From NCBI GenBank assembly GCA_017654935.2, contig CM065704.1, positions 22,029,682 to 22,093,681 on the forward strand: 64,000 nt of DNA, given 5' to 3'. Positions 43,063 to 54,260 of this stretch are shown piece by piece. Position 1 is the stretch's first letter, and each line of letters opens with the position of its first letter. The translations under genes and the position numbers were made by a program. The stretch is from Phymorhynchus buccinoides. Its lineage: Eukaryota > Mollusca > Gastropoda > Neogastropoda > Raphitomidae. The notes beneath the pieces were generated by a model. It made no database searches, was not told where the DNA came from, and worked only from the letters and a program-made list of their open reading frames with translations.

Positions 43063-46000
43063 TTATGACCGTGACGGGGTCGTATTGAAGTTTCTGAGAG
43101 AAAGTTCCCTTTCAAATATGATCGACATTGGGAGCCTGTCGCCGTACCTGTATTTACTGATACACATTTTTGCGATGGCTATGATATGATTAATTACATC
43201 TCTGTCTTGTCTTGGTGCACTATTATTGTGGTAGCCTAAGAGCACTGTGGGTTCTGTTAGGGTTACTTGTTTTCCTGTCCTGCTATTTATTTCTCTTTCT
43301 ACCAAGTCCCAAATAGGTTTAACTGTTGGGCACGTGAAGAAAAAGTGTTCTATAAAGTCTATTTCGTTTGTTTGGCAGACGCTGCATCTGTTGGAGTTAG
43401 CCAAACCCATTTTATTCAACAAAATATTAGTAGGGTAAATATTGTGTAAAATCTTCCAGTGTAGTACTTTAAGTCTTGTTTCTTTTGTGCTGTTGGTTAC
43501 CGCTTTCCAGTGTTTGTCTGATATTTCTATGTTTAGCTTGCGTTTCCAGAAGTTTACTGAGCATGGTTGGCATTCTGGTGTTAGTAGTTTTCTAAAGTCT
43601 TTACATTTGAGTGTTGTAATGTTTTTGCCATCGAGTATTATATTTTGGGGGAGCAACTCTTCGTTGTCAACTAAGTGAAGTTTGTTATTAGTTTGGGCTT
43701 GAAGAAGAACACTTCGGACGGCGTTGTATTCTAGGATTCGGTGTGGTGCTGCTCCTATTTTTGTCTCTACTTGCTGAAATGTTAATATTTCTCCTCTGTT
43801 ATTCATAATATCGCTGATTGTGTAGATGCCTTTGTCTGTCCAATCTTTCATATAAAGGCTTTTATTTCTGTATTGAAGGTTCCTATTGTTCCATATTATA
43901 GAGTTTAGGTATACATTCTCGTTGTCTGCTTTTGTTTCTTTCATCAAGACTATCCAAGTTTGCAAAACTCGGTTCCAGAAAGGGCTCTCTTTGTTCAAGG
44001 ACCTGTCAATATCTTTTATGGTGGTAGGAGTATTGAAGATGTCAAAGTTACCACTTATTTTAGCGAAGATGTGTGACGGATAGGCCTTCCATTTCCCTTG
44101 GTTGTTGTTGTCAATTAATTTAGGTACCCACGATAATAGGAGAGCGTCCTGCAGAATTTTGATATCTATCATGCCAAGACCTCCTTTGGCGCTCTGTTGA
44201 TGTAGAACTTTGCGTTTAACCTTTTCAAAAGCTTTTCTATTATTATATTTCTTTTTCCAGAGAAAAGCATACAGTTCTCTATTTATTTTAGTTAAAATGT
44301 CGACTGGGATTCCTACTGATTGCATAATGTATATAAATTGGGAGAGAAGAAATGTTTTTGTTATTATAATCTTACCATAAATGCTTAAATTTCGTCTTGA
44401 CCATTTTCTCATAATTCTTCTGACGTTCTCTACCTTTTTTGACCAGTTATCTTCAATGTTTTGCGCGCTTGTGTCACTTTGGAAGTAGATTCCCAAATTT
44501 TTTATTTTCTTGACCCATTTTAGTTCGTAGTAGGTATCATTGTTGTTTTTATATCTGCCTAGCCACATAGCCTCTGTTTTTTGTTCATTCATTTTCAGCC
44601 CTGAAACCTCTGCGAAGCTTGTGAATATTTGGATGACTGCATCAAGGTCATGCTTATCTTTCAAATAAAGAGTAGTGTCGTCAGCAAACTGTTGTATTTT
44701 AATTATACGGTTATTGTCCTCGTTTCTGTCATTAATTGATATCCCTTTTATAAGATCACTTCCTCTGATCTTAATTGCTAAAAGTTCAACACCCAGAATG
44801 AACAAAAGGGGTGACAGTGGGCAACCTTGACGGATACCTCTTTCTATTTTAATACGTTCTGATATCCACCCATAGTGATTGATTGAACTCTCTGTGTCTG
44901 CTAATATTGTTTCTATCCATTGTGTGAAGACTGGGCCAAATGCATATTGTGCCAGGCTGTTTTGAATAAATTCTTTGGAAATTGTATCAAAGGCTTTTGT
45001 GAAGTCTATTGCAAGTAGAATACCTGGCAAGTTTTTGTTATTTAGGTAATGTGTGACATCATCAGTTGTCCTGAGAATTGTTGATATATTACGTCCTTTT
45101 ACGAAGCCGCATTGGTCATCCGCTATAAGCTTATTCAGTACTGTATTCAATTTTATGGCTATAGTTTTGGCTAGTATTTTGTAGTCAGTGTTGAGGAGAG
45201 TAATTGGGCGCCAATTTGACAGTTGTTCCCTTGGCAGGTTTTTCCCTTTATGTAAAAGCGTTATTATTCCTTTTCGTTGGGTTTGTGAAGTGAATTTTTT
45301 CTCAAAGGAAAGCAGATACGAATTTAGTAGCATTCCTTTGATTTTTACCCAGAAAAACTTATAAAATTCTGTGGTTAAGCCATCACAGCCAGGGGCTGAG
45401 CCATTTTTCATTTCTTTAAGAGCTTCCCCGACCTCTGTTTCGTTGATCTGTGTGTCGCATCCCAATCTTTCCAGGTCATCTAACATTGGGACATCCTGAT
45501 TTGGGCCTAGGAAGTCATTAATGTAATTGTCATTTCTTTCATTTTCGTTGGCCCCTTTCTTGTATAAATTTGAATAAAATTTTACCTGCTCCTTCAAGAC
45601 ACTTTTCTGGTCTGATATTATGTTGCCTTCATTAGTCTCCAATCTTGTTATCGTGTTTAAAGTCGCATTGCTTTTTTCTAGGTTAAGAAAGTAAGCTGTG
45701 TTTTTTTCGCCTTCTTCAATGAATTTAGTTCTTGATCGGATTTGCGCCCCTTGTGCACAGGAGAGAGCATGTAGCTCAAGTTCAGTTTTTATTTTTAACA
45801 TTTCAGTTTGTAAACCAAGGTCTGCCGGCTGGTCTGCAAGTTTATTTTCAATAGTGGTTAGTTTGTGCTGTAATTGTTTCTTATGTTGTTTGTTTTTACG
45901 TTGTTTATTCTGAGAGAACAGCATTGACATTTCCTTGATTTTCACTTTGCAAAGTTCCCATTTATCGTGAGCGTTAAGGTGATTGTGATCTGCATCATAC

Positions 46001-46815
46001 GCCTCTAGAGCCTCGTTTATGCAGTCCACATACGCTCTATCGTTGAGTAGGCTGTTATTAAATTTCCAGTATGAAGGTCCTTTTTTATAGTTATGAAATG
46101 TCAGTGTTGAGGCGACGGCCCTATGGTCAGAAAGAGGGAATGATATTATTTCACTGTCCTGTATGTAGGGTAGTATGCTACTTGAGGTGAAAATATAGTC
46201 CAGTCTCCGGGCAATAAACGGGTGATTTCGGCTCCAGGTGTGCTGTTTTTCTTCTGGGTGTAGCATTCGCCAACAATCGTGTATGTCAAGGAGTGAAGCT
46301 AGCTGGTTCAGTGCATCAGTTTCTCTGTTGTTGTGGTTTCCACCTGATATAATATCATTCTTGTTGTTCATTACAGCATTGAAATCTCCCATTATTACTA
46401 AGGGCGTGTCTTCTCTGTTGTGTTCTTCTATTGTGGTGTGTATATGGTTAAAGAATTCCATTTTGTCGGTGACTAGTTGTGGTGCGTATATGTTTGCCAC
46501 AAGTAGAGTGTTGTGACCTGTTGCTATTTTAATTATTATAATTCGATCATCTTTATATACACATTCTGCTTGATCTGCCCATTTACGGGCCACCAGTGTC
46601 ACTTGACCTAGGCTATAATTATTACCTAGTGAATAAAATATTTTCCCTCCCCACTGAATTTCCCAGGATTCTGCTTCAATCTTGGTTGATACATGGCTCT
46701 CTTGCAGCGCTAGGATATCGTATTTTTCTTTTCGAAAATGAGAGAAATAGGTGTGCCTTTTCCGTTTGTTTTTCAGTCCTCTGACATTCAGGGTAATCAT
46801 TTTTAGTTTATCCAT
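43063..46815 (-). CDS. LINE ORF2: endonuclease and reverse transcriptase, 1250 residues
   Basis: Starts MDKLKMITLNVRGLK and runs without stop. The N-terminal apurinic-type endonuclease shows N10, ALQESH (E39), NIYAP, GDFNAVMN (D144, N146), RRLDYIF and SDHRAV (230-231). The RT shows NWRPITLLNTDYKILAK (534-550), AIDFTKAFD (602-610), RQGCPLSPLLF (662-672) and FADDTTLYL (710-718). Near residue 1155 a zinc-knuckle-like C-x2-C...H...C follows (CSVCQTNE, EHFFFTC). The wording fits the L1/Tx1 clade. All catalytic residues are present, so activity is conceivable. Confidence 0.94.
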   Translation of the reverse strand: MDKLKMITLNVRGLKNKRKRHTYFSHFRKEKYDILALQESHVSTKIEAESWEIQWGGKIFYSLGNNYSLGQVTLVARKWADQAECVYKDDRIIIIKIATGHNTLLVANIYAPQLVTDKMEFFNHIHTTIEEHNREDTPLVIMGDFNAVMNNKNDIISGGNHNNRETDALNQLASLLDIHDCWRMLHPEEKQHTWSRNHPFIARRLDYIFTSSSILPYIQDSEIISFPLSDHRAVASTLTFHNYKKGPSYWKFNNSLLNDRAYVDCINEALEAYDADHNHLNAHDKWELCKVKIKEMSMLFSQNKQRKNKQHKKQLQHKLTTIENKLADQPADLGLQTEMLKIKTELELHALSCAQGAQIRSRTKFIEEGEKNTAYFLNLEKSNATLNTITRLETNEGNIISDQKSVLKEQVKFYSNLYKKGANENERNDNYINDFLGPNQDVPMLDDLERLGCDTQINETEVGEALKEMKNGSAPGCDGLTTEFYKFFWVKIKGMLLNSYLLSFEKKFTSQTQRKGIITLLHKGKNLPREQLSNWRPITLLNTDYKILAKTIAIKLNTVLNKLIADDQCGFVKGRNISTILRTTDDVTHYLNNKNLPGILLAIDFTKAFDTISKEFIQNSLAQYAFGPVFTQWIETILADTESSINHYGWISERIKIERGIRQGCPLSPLLFILGVELLAIKIRGSDLIKGISINDRNEDNNRIIKIQQFADDTTLYLKDKHDLDAVIQIFTSFAEVSGLKMNEQKTEAMWLGRYKNNNDTYYELKWVKKIKNLGIYFQSDTSAQNIEDNWSKKVENVRRIMRKWSRRNLSIYGKIIITKTFLLSQFIYIMQSVGIPVDILTKINRELYAFLWKKKYNNRKAFEKVKRKVLHQQSAKGGLGMIDIKILQDALLLSWVPKLIDNNNQGKWKAYPSHIFAKISGNFDIFNTPTTIKDIDRSLNKESPFWNRVLQTWIVLMKETKADNENVYLNSIIWNNRNLQYRNKSLYMKDWTDKGIYTISDIMNNRGEILTFQQVETKIGAAPHRILEYNAVRSVLLQAQTNNKLHLVDNEELLPQNIILDGKNITTLKCKDFRKLLTPECQPCSVNFWKRKLNIEISDKHWKAVTNSTKETRLKVLHWKILHNIYPTNILLNKMGLANSNRCSVCQTNEIDFIEHFFFTCPTVKPIWDLVEREINSRTGKQVTLTEPTVLLGYHNNSAPRQDRDVINHIIAIAKMCISKYRYGDRLPMSIIFERELSLRNFNTTPSRS

Positions 46816-46986
46816 TTAAGGATTTTAGTTTGGCGTTGTGATTTTTCCTCCTTCGTTGTCTTTGCACAACAAGGAAAGGAAATGTAAAACAAAACAAATG
46901 AGAACAACAAAACAAAAACAGTTTGGGCATAACGTGCAGCATAAAAGGAAAACAGAGAGAGAGGGAGAGAGAGAAAAAAAAAAAAG

Positions 46987-47026
<40 letters not shown>

Positions 47027-47253
47027 CGCTGTAGTAAGTAGTGTAGATCCATTGAGGCAGTAATCATGAGTCCATTCGTAGCCGTATCGTTTCCATAGGG
47101 TGGGTGAGGGGGGACAAAGCTAGGTCACTGGGCTCTGTGTTTCCCCCTCTGTCTCGCCATCCTGCTGATCAGGCGGGTTGGGCTGCGCGCTGGCTGGCGG
47201 TACCTCAGACACACGTGCAGTTTTTGGGGCCTGTTCAGAGGAACGTTGGGCAC

Positions 47254-48213
47254 TCAGTGACCGGTGGCGCTTGGGTTTGGGGGTTCCCGTTGCGTTGGGC
47301 TCTCTAGCGCTTCGCTGGCTGGTCGCAGAAACATCAGCAGTGAACTACTAAGCAATGCCTGCTTCTTCTTCTTTTCGTCGTCTTTCTTTCCTTCCTCTTT
47401 CTTTCCTTCATCCTTTTTTCCTTCTTCTTTCTTTTCCTTTTCTTTCCCTCGGTCCTCTCTCGCCGGGATTGGGGCGGGGGCTTGGGGGGTTAGGGGAAGG
47501 GAGGGAGGGAAGAGGGTTGGTGGGGGTGGGGGTGGCGGGATGAGAGAGCACTCAGGGGAACCGCGCACGTGGCCCAGTTGATAACATGTACGGCATCGCA
47601 CCTCAGACTGGCACTGCGCCGTAGTGTGGTCGGCCTCAAAGCATCGAGCACATGCCTTTTGCCTTTGTCCTTTGTGATACACACTTGCCCGACACGCTCC
47701 AATCTGGATGTGTTCAGGCAGGGGGGCTGGGGGAGGGTCGATGTATGCAAAACGCCTCCCCGTTTTCCAGTTTGTGAGTTTGCCGGTTTTGTCTCTGTCT
47801 TTTTCATCAAATAGGAGTGACCGGAATTTCACTCCTATTTTTTCAAGTGCAGTGATTATGTCCGTGTTACTGTGGGGCATCAACACGCCCCCCACATACA
47901 CCTTCACTGCTGGGGTTTCCCTCTCTTGTCCATTGTTGTCCCTAACGGTGAAGGGGTTTTTGTCTCTGGGGGAAACCAACACGCTTCTCAGTTCTATGCC
48001 CTGTGTTAGCAGAGCAACACGGGATTCTTCAGTTTTTGGGTAAACTCTCCATAAACCACCTATTCTTTGGGCGCCTTCTATTGTTTTGTACCCCGTTACT
48101 TTTTCTGCGGCAGCACATATTTCCGCGGTGGAATAAACAGTTTGTTCTGCAGCTGGTAGCAGTCTATTAAGGAGATACACGGGCTGCACTATTGCAGCCC
48201 CTGCCTCCGCCAT
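47254..48213 (-). CDS. LINE ORF1: RNA-binding protein with two zinc knuckles
   Basis: The ATG at 48213 (MAEAGAAIVQPVYLLNRLLP) is the first in frame; the frame is open upstream only from a GTG. The middle resembles an RRM-like fold (VKVYVGGVLMPHSNTDIITA), then two CCHC knuckles (CARCFEADHTTAQC and CRTCYQLGHVRGSPEC), a proline run and a Lys/Glu repeat tail (KKEEGKKDEGKK). 319 residues. Role by family: binds LINE RNA in the transposition particle. Confidence 0.85.
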   Translation of the reverse strand: MAEAGAAIVQPVYLLNRLLPAAEQTVYSTAEICAAAEKVTGYKTIEGAQRIGGLWRVYPKTEESRVALLTQGIELRSVLVSPRDKNPFTVRDNNGQERETPAVKVYVGGVLMPHSNTDIITALEKIGVKFRSLLFDEKDRDKTGKLTNWKTGRRFAYIDPPPAPLPEHIQIGACRASVYHKGQRQKACARCFEADHTTAQCQSEVRCRTCYQLGHVRGSPECSLIPPPPPPPTLFPPSLPLTPQAPAPIPAREDRGKEKEKKEEGKKDEGKKEEGKKDDEKKKKQALLSSSLLMFLRPASEALESPTQREPPNPSATGH

Positions 48214-48600
48214 ATTGGCACGGCACCACGCGTTGCCGGCCTGCTGTGGTGTGCACACTTAGCGATATCGCACAGAAAAAAACTAAATACCATACACACG
48301 ATAAATAAATTCCAAGGCAGCAGATGTACCTATCGATCGTAAGCACTTTTGAGCTCTTGATGCCAAGCACAATCAGAGATTTTTTACGATTATAAACACA
48401 GAGAAAAAACAGCGTGACTATTCGACATCGAATAGCACCGGAAGTCCTATTTTCATGTTCTTATCAATAGCTCCTAACTTGGTGATGTAATGTTGCATAA
48501 TTGCAGAGATAAAAATGGATAAACTGGTTTTCCACAGTTCGGACAACACCTGAACATATGATTCTTACTCAAGGGGGTTTGTGATGTCATTGATGATGTA
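48214..48600. other. Probable LINE 5' UTR and flank
   Basis: Follows ORF1 upstream on the minus strand up to the MITE at 48601. No promoter motif or 5' boundary could be fixed. Confidence 0.4.
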
Positions 48601-49240
48601 CCATATTTTACGGACTACAAGGCGCTTCTAATTATAGGTTGCACCCCCTGAATTTAACTAAAAATGTGAATTTAGAAATAAACAAGGCGCAACATATTTT
48701 AAGGCGCATGAACAATGATCAAACAAAAGCACACACAAAATAGATTGAATACATGCGATCGACTCAAACAAAGGAGGTCGTATTTTGCCTAGTTCTGTCA
48801 AAGCAATCTTCAGAACGACAGACATTACACTCATGCCACTGTCCGGATATTCATATGATGAAGCACTTTTACTAATCATCTGCGTCAGAGAGCCAAAAAA
48901 AGTCAGAATTGACAAACATGGAGTAGATTTCTACAATGAGTTTTGCTCGCCTTGAGCAGGGACATACTTTTCTGCCGCTGATTGTTATGGATTTTACTGT
49001 TGAAACTGAGGCTGTGACAACATCTTCAACACACACGCACACAGTACTTTGAATGTGTCATCTGTATCCGTGGCTTCATTCACGATTTTGGCCTGATAAT
49101 CGATCTCATTAGATACGATATGAATGGAATTCACAACTTTCTTTAATCAGATTTCAGCCATATACTAGGCGCAATGCATTTTGAGGCACAGGGGTCTCAG
49201 TTGAGGAAAAAAGTATCGCCTTGTAGTGCGTAAAGTATGG
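48601..49240. mobile_element. pogo-type MITE, long version
   Basis: TA-flanked; begins CCATATTTTACGGACTACA and ends CCTTGTAGTGCGTAAAGTA followed by TGG. No transposase piece was recognised in the 600-bp interior. Confidence 0.65.
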
Positions 49241-49419
49241 TAATAAGTTTTGATGTCATTGTCCTGGAGTGGTTTTTGGATTAGACAAGTCAGAAAAGGT
49301 ATATCTCTAGACCATTTTTGGCTCACGTCGTTTTTTAAAACAAAGTGAGTCTCTAGTATCGTACATGTTTGGTTGTGTGTCTGTGTGTGTGTGTGTTGCG
49401 TCCGTGGCCCCGACCTTTA

Positions 49420-49835
49420 ACCTTAACTCAAACCTTAACGTTGTCATTTTCTCTAAACATATAAGGCGTTAGAGGGTTAAAGTTAGCAGGATACTTGATT
49501 TTGACGTGAGCCTTCAAGTCACGACGATCAAAGCAGTCAGATACATTGATAAAGAACAAAATAAAGATAATCATTTGTTGCAGAGATTACTGTTGTGCAA
49601 CCTTTAACCTTGACTCAGTCACACTCTTCAAACTAAAGAAGACTCTCACTCTCCACTGAAACTTTAACGTTGTCATTTTCTCAAAAAAACATAAGATGTT
49701 AGAGGGTTAAAGTTAGCAGGATACTTGATTTTGACGTGAGCCTTCAAGTCATGGCGATCAAAGCAGTCAGATACATCGGTAAGGAACAAAAGAAAGAAAA
49801 TCATTTGTTGCAGAGATTACTGTAACTGTTGTGTT
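49420..49835. repeat. Direct duplication of about 170 bp
   Basis: The stretch from AACGTTGTCATTTTCTC through GTTAAAGTTAGCAGGATACT to CATTTGTTGCAGAGATTACT occurs at about 49436-49592 and again at about 49668-49822, with a 60-75-bp insert between. Flanking sequence shows no gene. Confidence 0.8.
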
Positions 49836-52574
49836 GATCTACCGAGTAGGAGATACATACTGGAAAGAAGACTCTCCATTAGATATACAAAAACGCTCTT
49901 TAAAAAGAAACACAAGACTTCAGGTGTGTACAAATAGGTACATTTTAACGTCGTCAACTTATATTTTCTGTAACAAATGGATGTACCGAGTGTGTGCGTT
50001 GACGGCCCGGTTGTTTAGCTTTATTTGCGCCTTTGAGTAACGGTTGTTCGTGTTCAACTGCACATCATCTCTGCGCACAACTTAGCCTACTGCACTTCCG
50101 GCAACAAGGCCTAGGCCTAGAGTCCATGCCTTACCTCATAATCAAGACGACGTACTTAACATTTAGCCCACATTCATTTCAGTCTTGAAAAAAAATATAC
50201 GGAAAATCCAGGGTTCGTCGATTTCACTGCCTTCGACGTACGAATCCTTTGTTAGGCCTAGACGATTGATCACCATGAGCAAAGACTGTACAGGGGAAGA
50301 TAAACATGGATGAGCTTGCTGGCTGTGACCTTGACCTTTGCTTTGTGGCAGGGGGGGGGGGGGGGGGGGGGGGGGGAATTAACGAAACGAAAATAAAATA
50401 TTAGGACTAATATAAAATATCTTACAGAAATGTAGATGATGTGGAACAAGTTTTCATCGCATGAACAATCAGTTTAAAACAGTAACAGATCACGCAACTT
50501 CAATTATTAATTTTCTAAGAGTAAGAGGCTTAGACCCACAGCCAAAGACTAGAGGCCTACTACAGGTGTCCGTAGACCACCCTTACCCCGGCGGGGGGGT
50601 GTGGGGGGGGGGGGGGGGGGATTGGTCACTATGTTTTTTCTGAAAGCTTGGTCAATATGCTTTTCAATTTTACTTGTTTGCCAAAAATAAAAATAGGGCT
50701 CCACTATGTTACATGCGCATACATATAATTAAATTTTAAAGAAAGGGGTAGGGGTGCATAGAAATAATTTTAATTTACACAGTAAAATAAAAATTAATTC
50801 TGTTTTCAGATGCACAAGTGTCTACATAACAGTATTCTCTCTATACAGGCATGGGAATTGTCATGGGAATTCCCATGCCTGCTATAGTAATAAAAATCAG
50901 ACGTGAGCCTTGCAGGCTTTGCCTTTTGTCTTACATTGACTGATTGAGTCTAACAGGTCTATTTAAAATTTTATATTAAATTTTTTTAAATGACAATTTC
51001 TCAATTTTTCTGTGGCAGTGAAGGGGTTAATCATGTCTACTTCTCAGAGTACAGGAGAAAGGTTGAAGAAAGGGGAGACTATTGCTGTACACTTTGCTGA
51101 TATTCTCCTGCAATTTAAAAAAAAAATGCCTGCAGCAGTAAAGCAAAATAATCTGCCTTGCTCCTAACACTGACCAAATATAGTTTACATTTAGAATTGG
51201 ATATGATTTACTTTGTACGTTTCATGTAATTTTAAAATACATTTTGTAACTTTTAACTAAGTACACTTTGATTATTTTGTTACCTTGTGTTTTTATTCAT
51301 TTTTAATACGTGGTAAGATGTAACGTGGTGAAAGCCCTAACATGGCCTTAGTCGTCGACAGGGCTATAATTTTAATCTTAATCTTAAACACTGACCAAAT
51401 AGGGCCCATTTACATGTAAGAAAGGAAAGACTAGGATGACCTGTTCTCGGGTCAAGTGAACCACCAAGCATACTGGTTTGCTTCATATTATGAACAGCAT
51501 TAATAACAAGGCAGTTGTCAAGCAAGAAATTGCTGGGGGGGGGGGGGGGGGGGTAAATGTGTTTTGTTTTTGCATTTTTTATCAAATAAGATTTGCTGCT
51601 GCTAATAGCACTTGTACATTACTACCAGAACTTGAACCACTGTGAGTTTTGTCAATGTAGAAGCACTCATGCGTTTTCTGCTGTTTAAAAACTTAAGTGG
51701 GCTTTCTGCTTCTGTGGATTAGTCGAATCTGCCATTTTTGAGATAAGCTGGTGCGCCTCAAACGTAGCAATCTAATTTTCTAGAGTTGAAACCCATCCAA
51801 AATAGCGTGTGGGTCTGTTTCTGAAATATCTTACACTTTCTTCTAATCTATAGCCTGTCAATTTTTGTGCGGTTTTTATTTTGTTATGCAAATTGTCTGA
51901 TGACCACTAACATTGTACTCGTAGACACTGCTAAAGAATGGACGCTAGCTATCTGAAGTGCCTGTTGTATTCATGATGTTTTATCTTCTATTGTTCTAAG
52001 GCATTATGCTTACATTGTATGCAACAATTGTGCGTTTTATATCAATATGTTCTTCAGTGTTTAAGAAATCAACCTTGAATTGATATTATAGTAATAAGTT
52101 AAGACAAGTGCCTGGCACTCTTACTCTTAGCTTGATTTTATCATTCAAATTGTGGATTTCAGTCAATCATAGTATACTGTGGTGTGTGCATGCATTTTTG
52201 TGTGTGCACGCTTGCCCATGTGCAAGTACAAAATATGTTAGCTTATGTGCTTTTCAGACTGTAACCTTGCCTTGGATTTTGACTTCTTATTTGAAGAATG
52301 CGTCTTGTGAATTGATTCTCTTGCTTTACATAGTAACAGGATTTGGGATGCCCCATAACATGATAAAGCTGTATGTGTATCTGCATACATGTACTTATGT
52401 TGTTAACCCAAGAATGATGATGCATCTTATTCTGTAGGTTGTGTGAAAAAAGTTTGTTGCGTGAATGTGCTGGGTTTATGTTTTGTTTTGTTTTTTAATC
52501 ATCCTTGAAGAACACTTAACACTGGATGATTTCATGAATAGGCCTAACATCAAATACACACAAAATGTGGGCAT
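49836..52574. other. Intergenic, no gene seen
   Basis: Contains G-runs at about 50350-50376, 50586-50620 and 51535-51552, and a short palindrome (GGCATGGGAATT and AATTCCCATGCC) at about 50848-50881. No coding similarity was found. Confidence 0.5.
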
Positions 52575-52578
52575 TTAA

Positions 52579-52954
52579 CCTTTACCCGACTTCTGGGGTC
52601 GCCCACTACCCCTTGACACACAAAACATGTTATATCTCTAAAACTGTTTAAGCAATCTTCATGAAATTTCATGACTTTCTCAAAAACGTAAATGGCTTTA
52701 AGTGTGTTAAATTTCATTAATGTGTATAAAATATAAATGACGTAATATGACGCATAATTTTGATATACCTGTCCGGATGACGGGGGTCTCCCACGACCCC
52801 TACTTTAAAGAGCACTGCAGTGCATTGAGTAGGGGTCGTGGGAGACCCCCGCCATCCGGACAGGGATAAACACATGGTGCCTCTTTGACAAGTAGGGGTC
52901 GTGGGAGACCCCCGCCATCGTGTCTGTGTAGTCAAAAGCATGATCCGGTAAAGG
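52579..52954. mobile_element. TTAA-flanked MITE with a strong internal hairpin
   Basis: Ends CCTTTACCCGA and TCCGGTAAAGG, flanked by TTAA (52575-52578 and 52955-52958). Inside, arms 52768-52804 and 52828-52864 pair over 37 bp with one mismatch, and a third half-arm lies at about 52889-52919. Confidence 0.8.
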
Positions 52955-53099
52955 TTAAAGACCTAAATCATCTTCCATGCACACAAATTCTGTGTACATT
53001 AAAAGACATGAATCAGCTTATACACAAAATTTCATGGGCATTAACCTTGAAGAAAGGCATTAAAATTAAGATAGCTTTTGTGTTACTGCTGGATGAGTG

Positions 53100-53810
53100 C
53101 AATTGATCATGTTTACTAGTAGTAGAACTTTGCAGAACTTTGTTACTGGAAGATTGCTATAACTTGTACTGAATTTGTGTTACTGCTGGATGTTTGCTAA
53201 TGAATGGTACTTGCATTTGTGTTGTACTGAGTGCTTTCTACAGGGATGCATGTGGGTCTGCCTGAAGGCTGAATTCAGGCAATTTGATGCTGCTTCAGGC
53301 AGCGCAGTGCCTGAAAAAAGGGCTCTTTAACATATTCTTTTGTACATTGGGTTTCGACAAGAAAGTTCAGGCAAAACTTTTGGTCACTGCATGCACCCAT
53401 GTTTCTATTACCAGAATTTGAATCTGTGTTACTGCGGGATGTTTGATGTGAATGTTTACTGGTACTTGAATCTGTGTTACTGCTGGACGATTGCTATTAT
53501 TGGTACTTGAATTTGTGTTACTGCTGGACGTTTGCTGTGAATGTTTACTATTATTGGTACTTGAATTTGTGTTACTGCTGGATGTTTGCTGTGAATGTTT
53601 ACTATTATTGGTACTTGAATCTGTGTTACTGCTGGACAATTGCTATTATTGGTACTTGAATTTGTGTCACTGCTGGATGTTTGCTGTGAATGTTTACTAT
53701 TATTGGTACTTGAATTTGTGTTACTGCTGGACGTTTGCTGTGAATGTTTACTATTTATTACTGGTACTTGAACCTGTGTTACTGCTGGATGTGTGTTATA
53801 GATGTTTGTT
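53100..53810. repeat. 54-bp-class minisatellite
   Basis: Units of the form TTACTGCTGGATGTTTGCTG, then TGAATGTTTACTATTATTGG and TACTTGAATTTG; early units are irregular. Frames stay partly open but give low-complexity protein. Confidence 0.85.
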
Positions 53811-54260
53811 ATTACAATTGCTTGAATTTGTGTAGCTGCTGGATGTTTGATGTGGATTTTGCTGTTACAATTGCTTGAATTTGTGCAGCTGCTGGATGTT
53901 TGATATGGATTTTGCTGTTACAATTGCTTGCATTTGTGCAGCTGCTGGATGTTTGATGTGGATTTTGCTGTTACAATTGCTTGAATTTGTGTAGCTGCTG
54001 GATGTTTGATGTGGATTTTGCTGTTACAATTGCTTGAATTTGTGCAGCTGCTGGATGTTTGATGTGGATTTTGCTGTTACAATTGCTTGAATGTGTGCAG
54101 CTGCTGGATGTTTGATGTGGATTTTGCTGTTACAATTGCTTGAATGTGTGCAGCTGCTGGATGTTTGATATGGATTTTGCTGTTACAATTGCTTGAATTT
54201 GTGCAGCTGCTGGATGTTTGATGTGGATTTTGCTGTTACAATTGCTTGAATTTATGCAGC
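53811..54260. repeat. 53-bp minisatellite, about eight copies
   Basis: Unit TGCTGGATGTTTGATGTGGA, TTTTGCTGTTACAATTGCTT, GAATTTGTGCAGC. It shares the TGCTGGATGTTTG word with the array just before it, so the two arrays have a common source. Confidence 0.9.

Larger units (their letters stand above)
42857..48213 (-). mobile_element. L1/Tx1-type LINE, both ORFs open
   Basis: ORF1 (48213-47254) and ORF2 (46815-43063) lie in the usual order with a 438-bp spacer. The stop of ORF2 is followed after only about 20 bp by a long (GA)n-rich tail (about 43056-42857). The 5' end was not fixed; it lies beyond 48213. Confidence 0.88.

Noticed and set aside
47264..48043. Plus-strand open frames opposite the LINE ORF1
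   Set aside because: They are shadows of the minus-strand ORF1, which has the zinc knuckles and a sound start.
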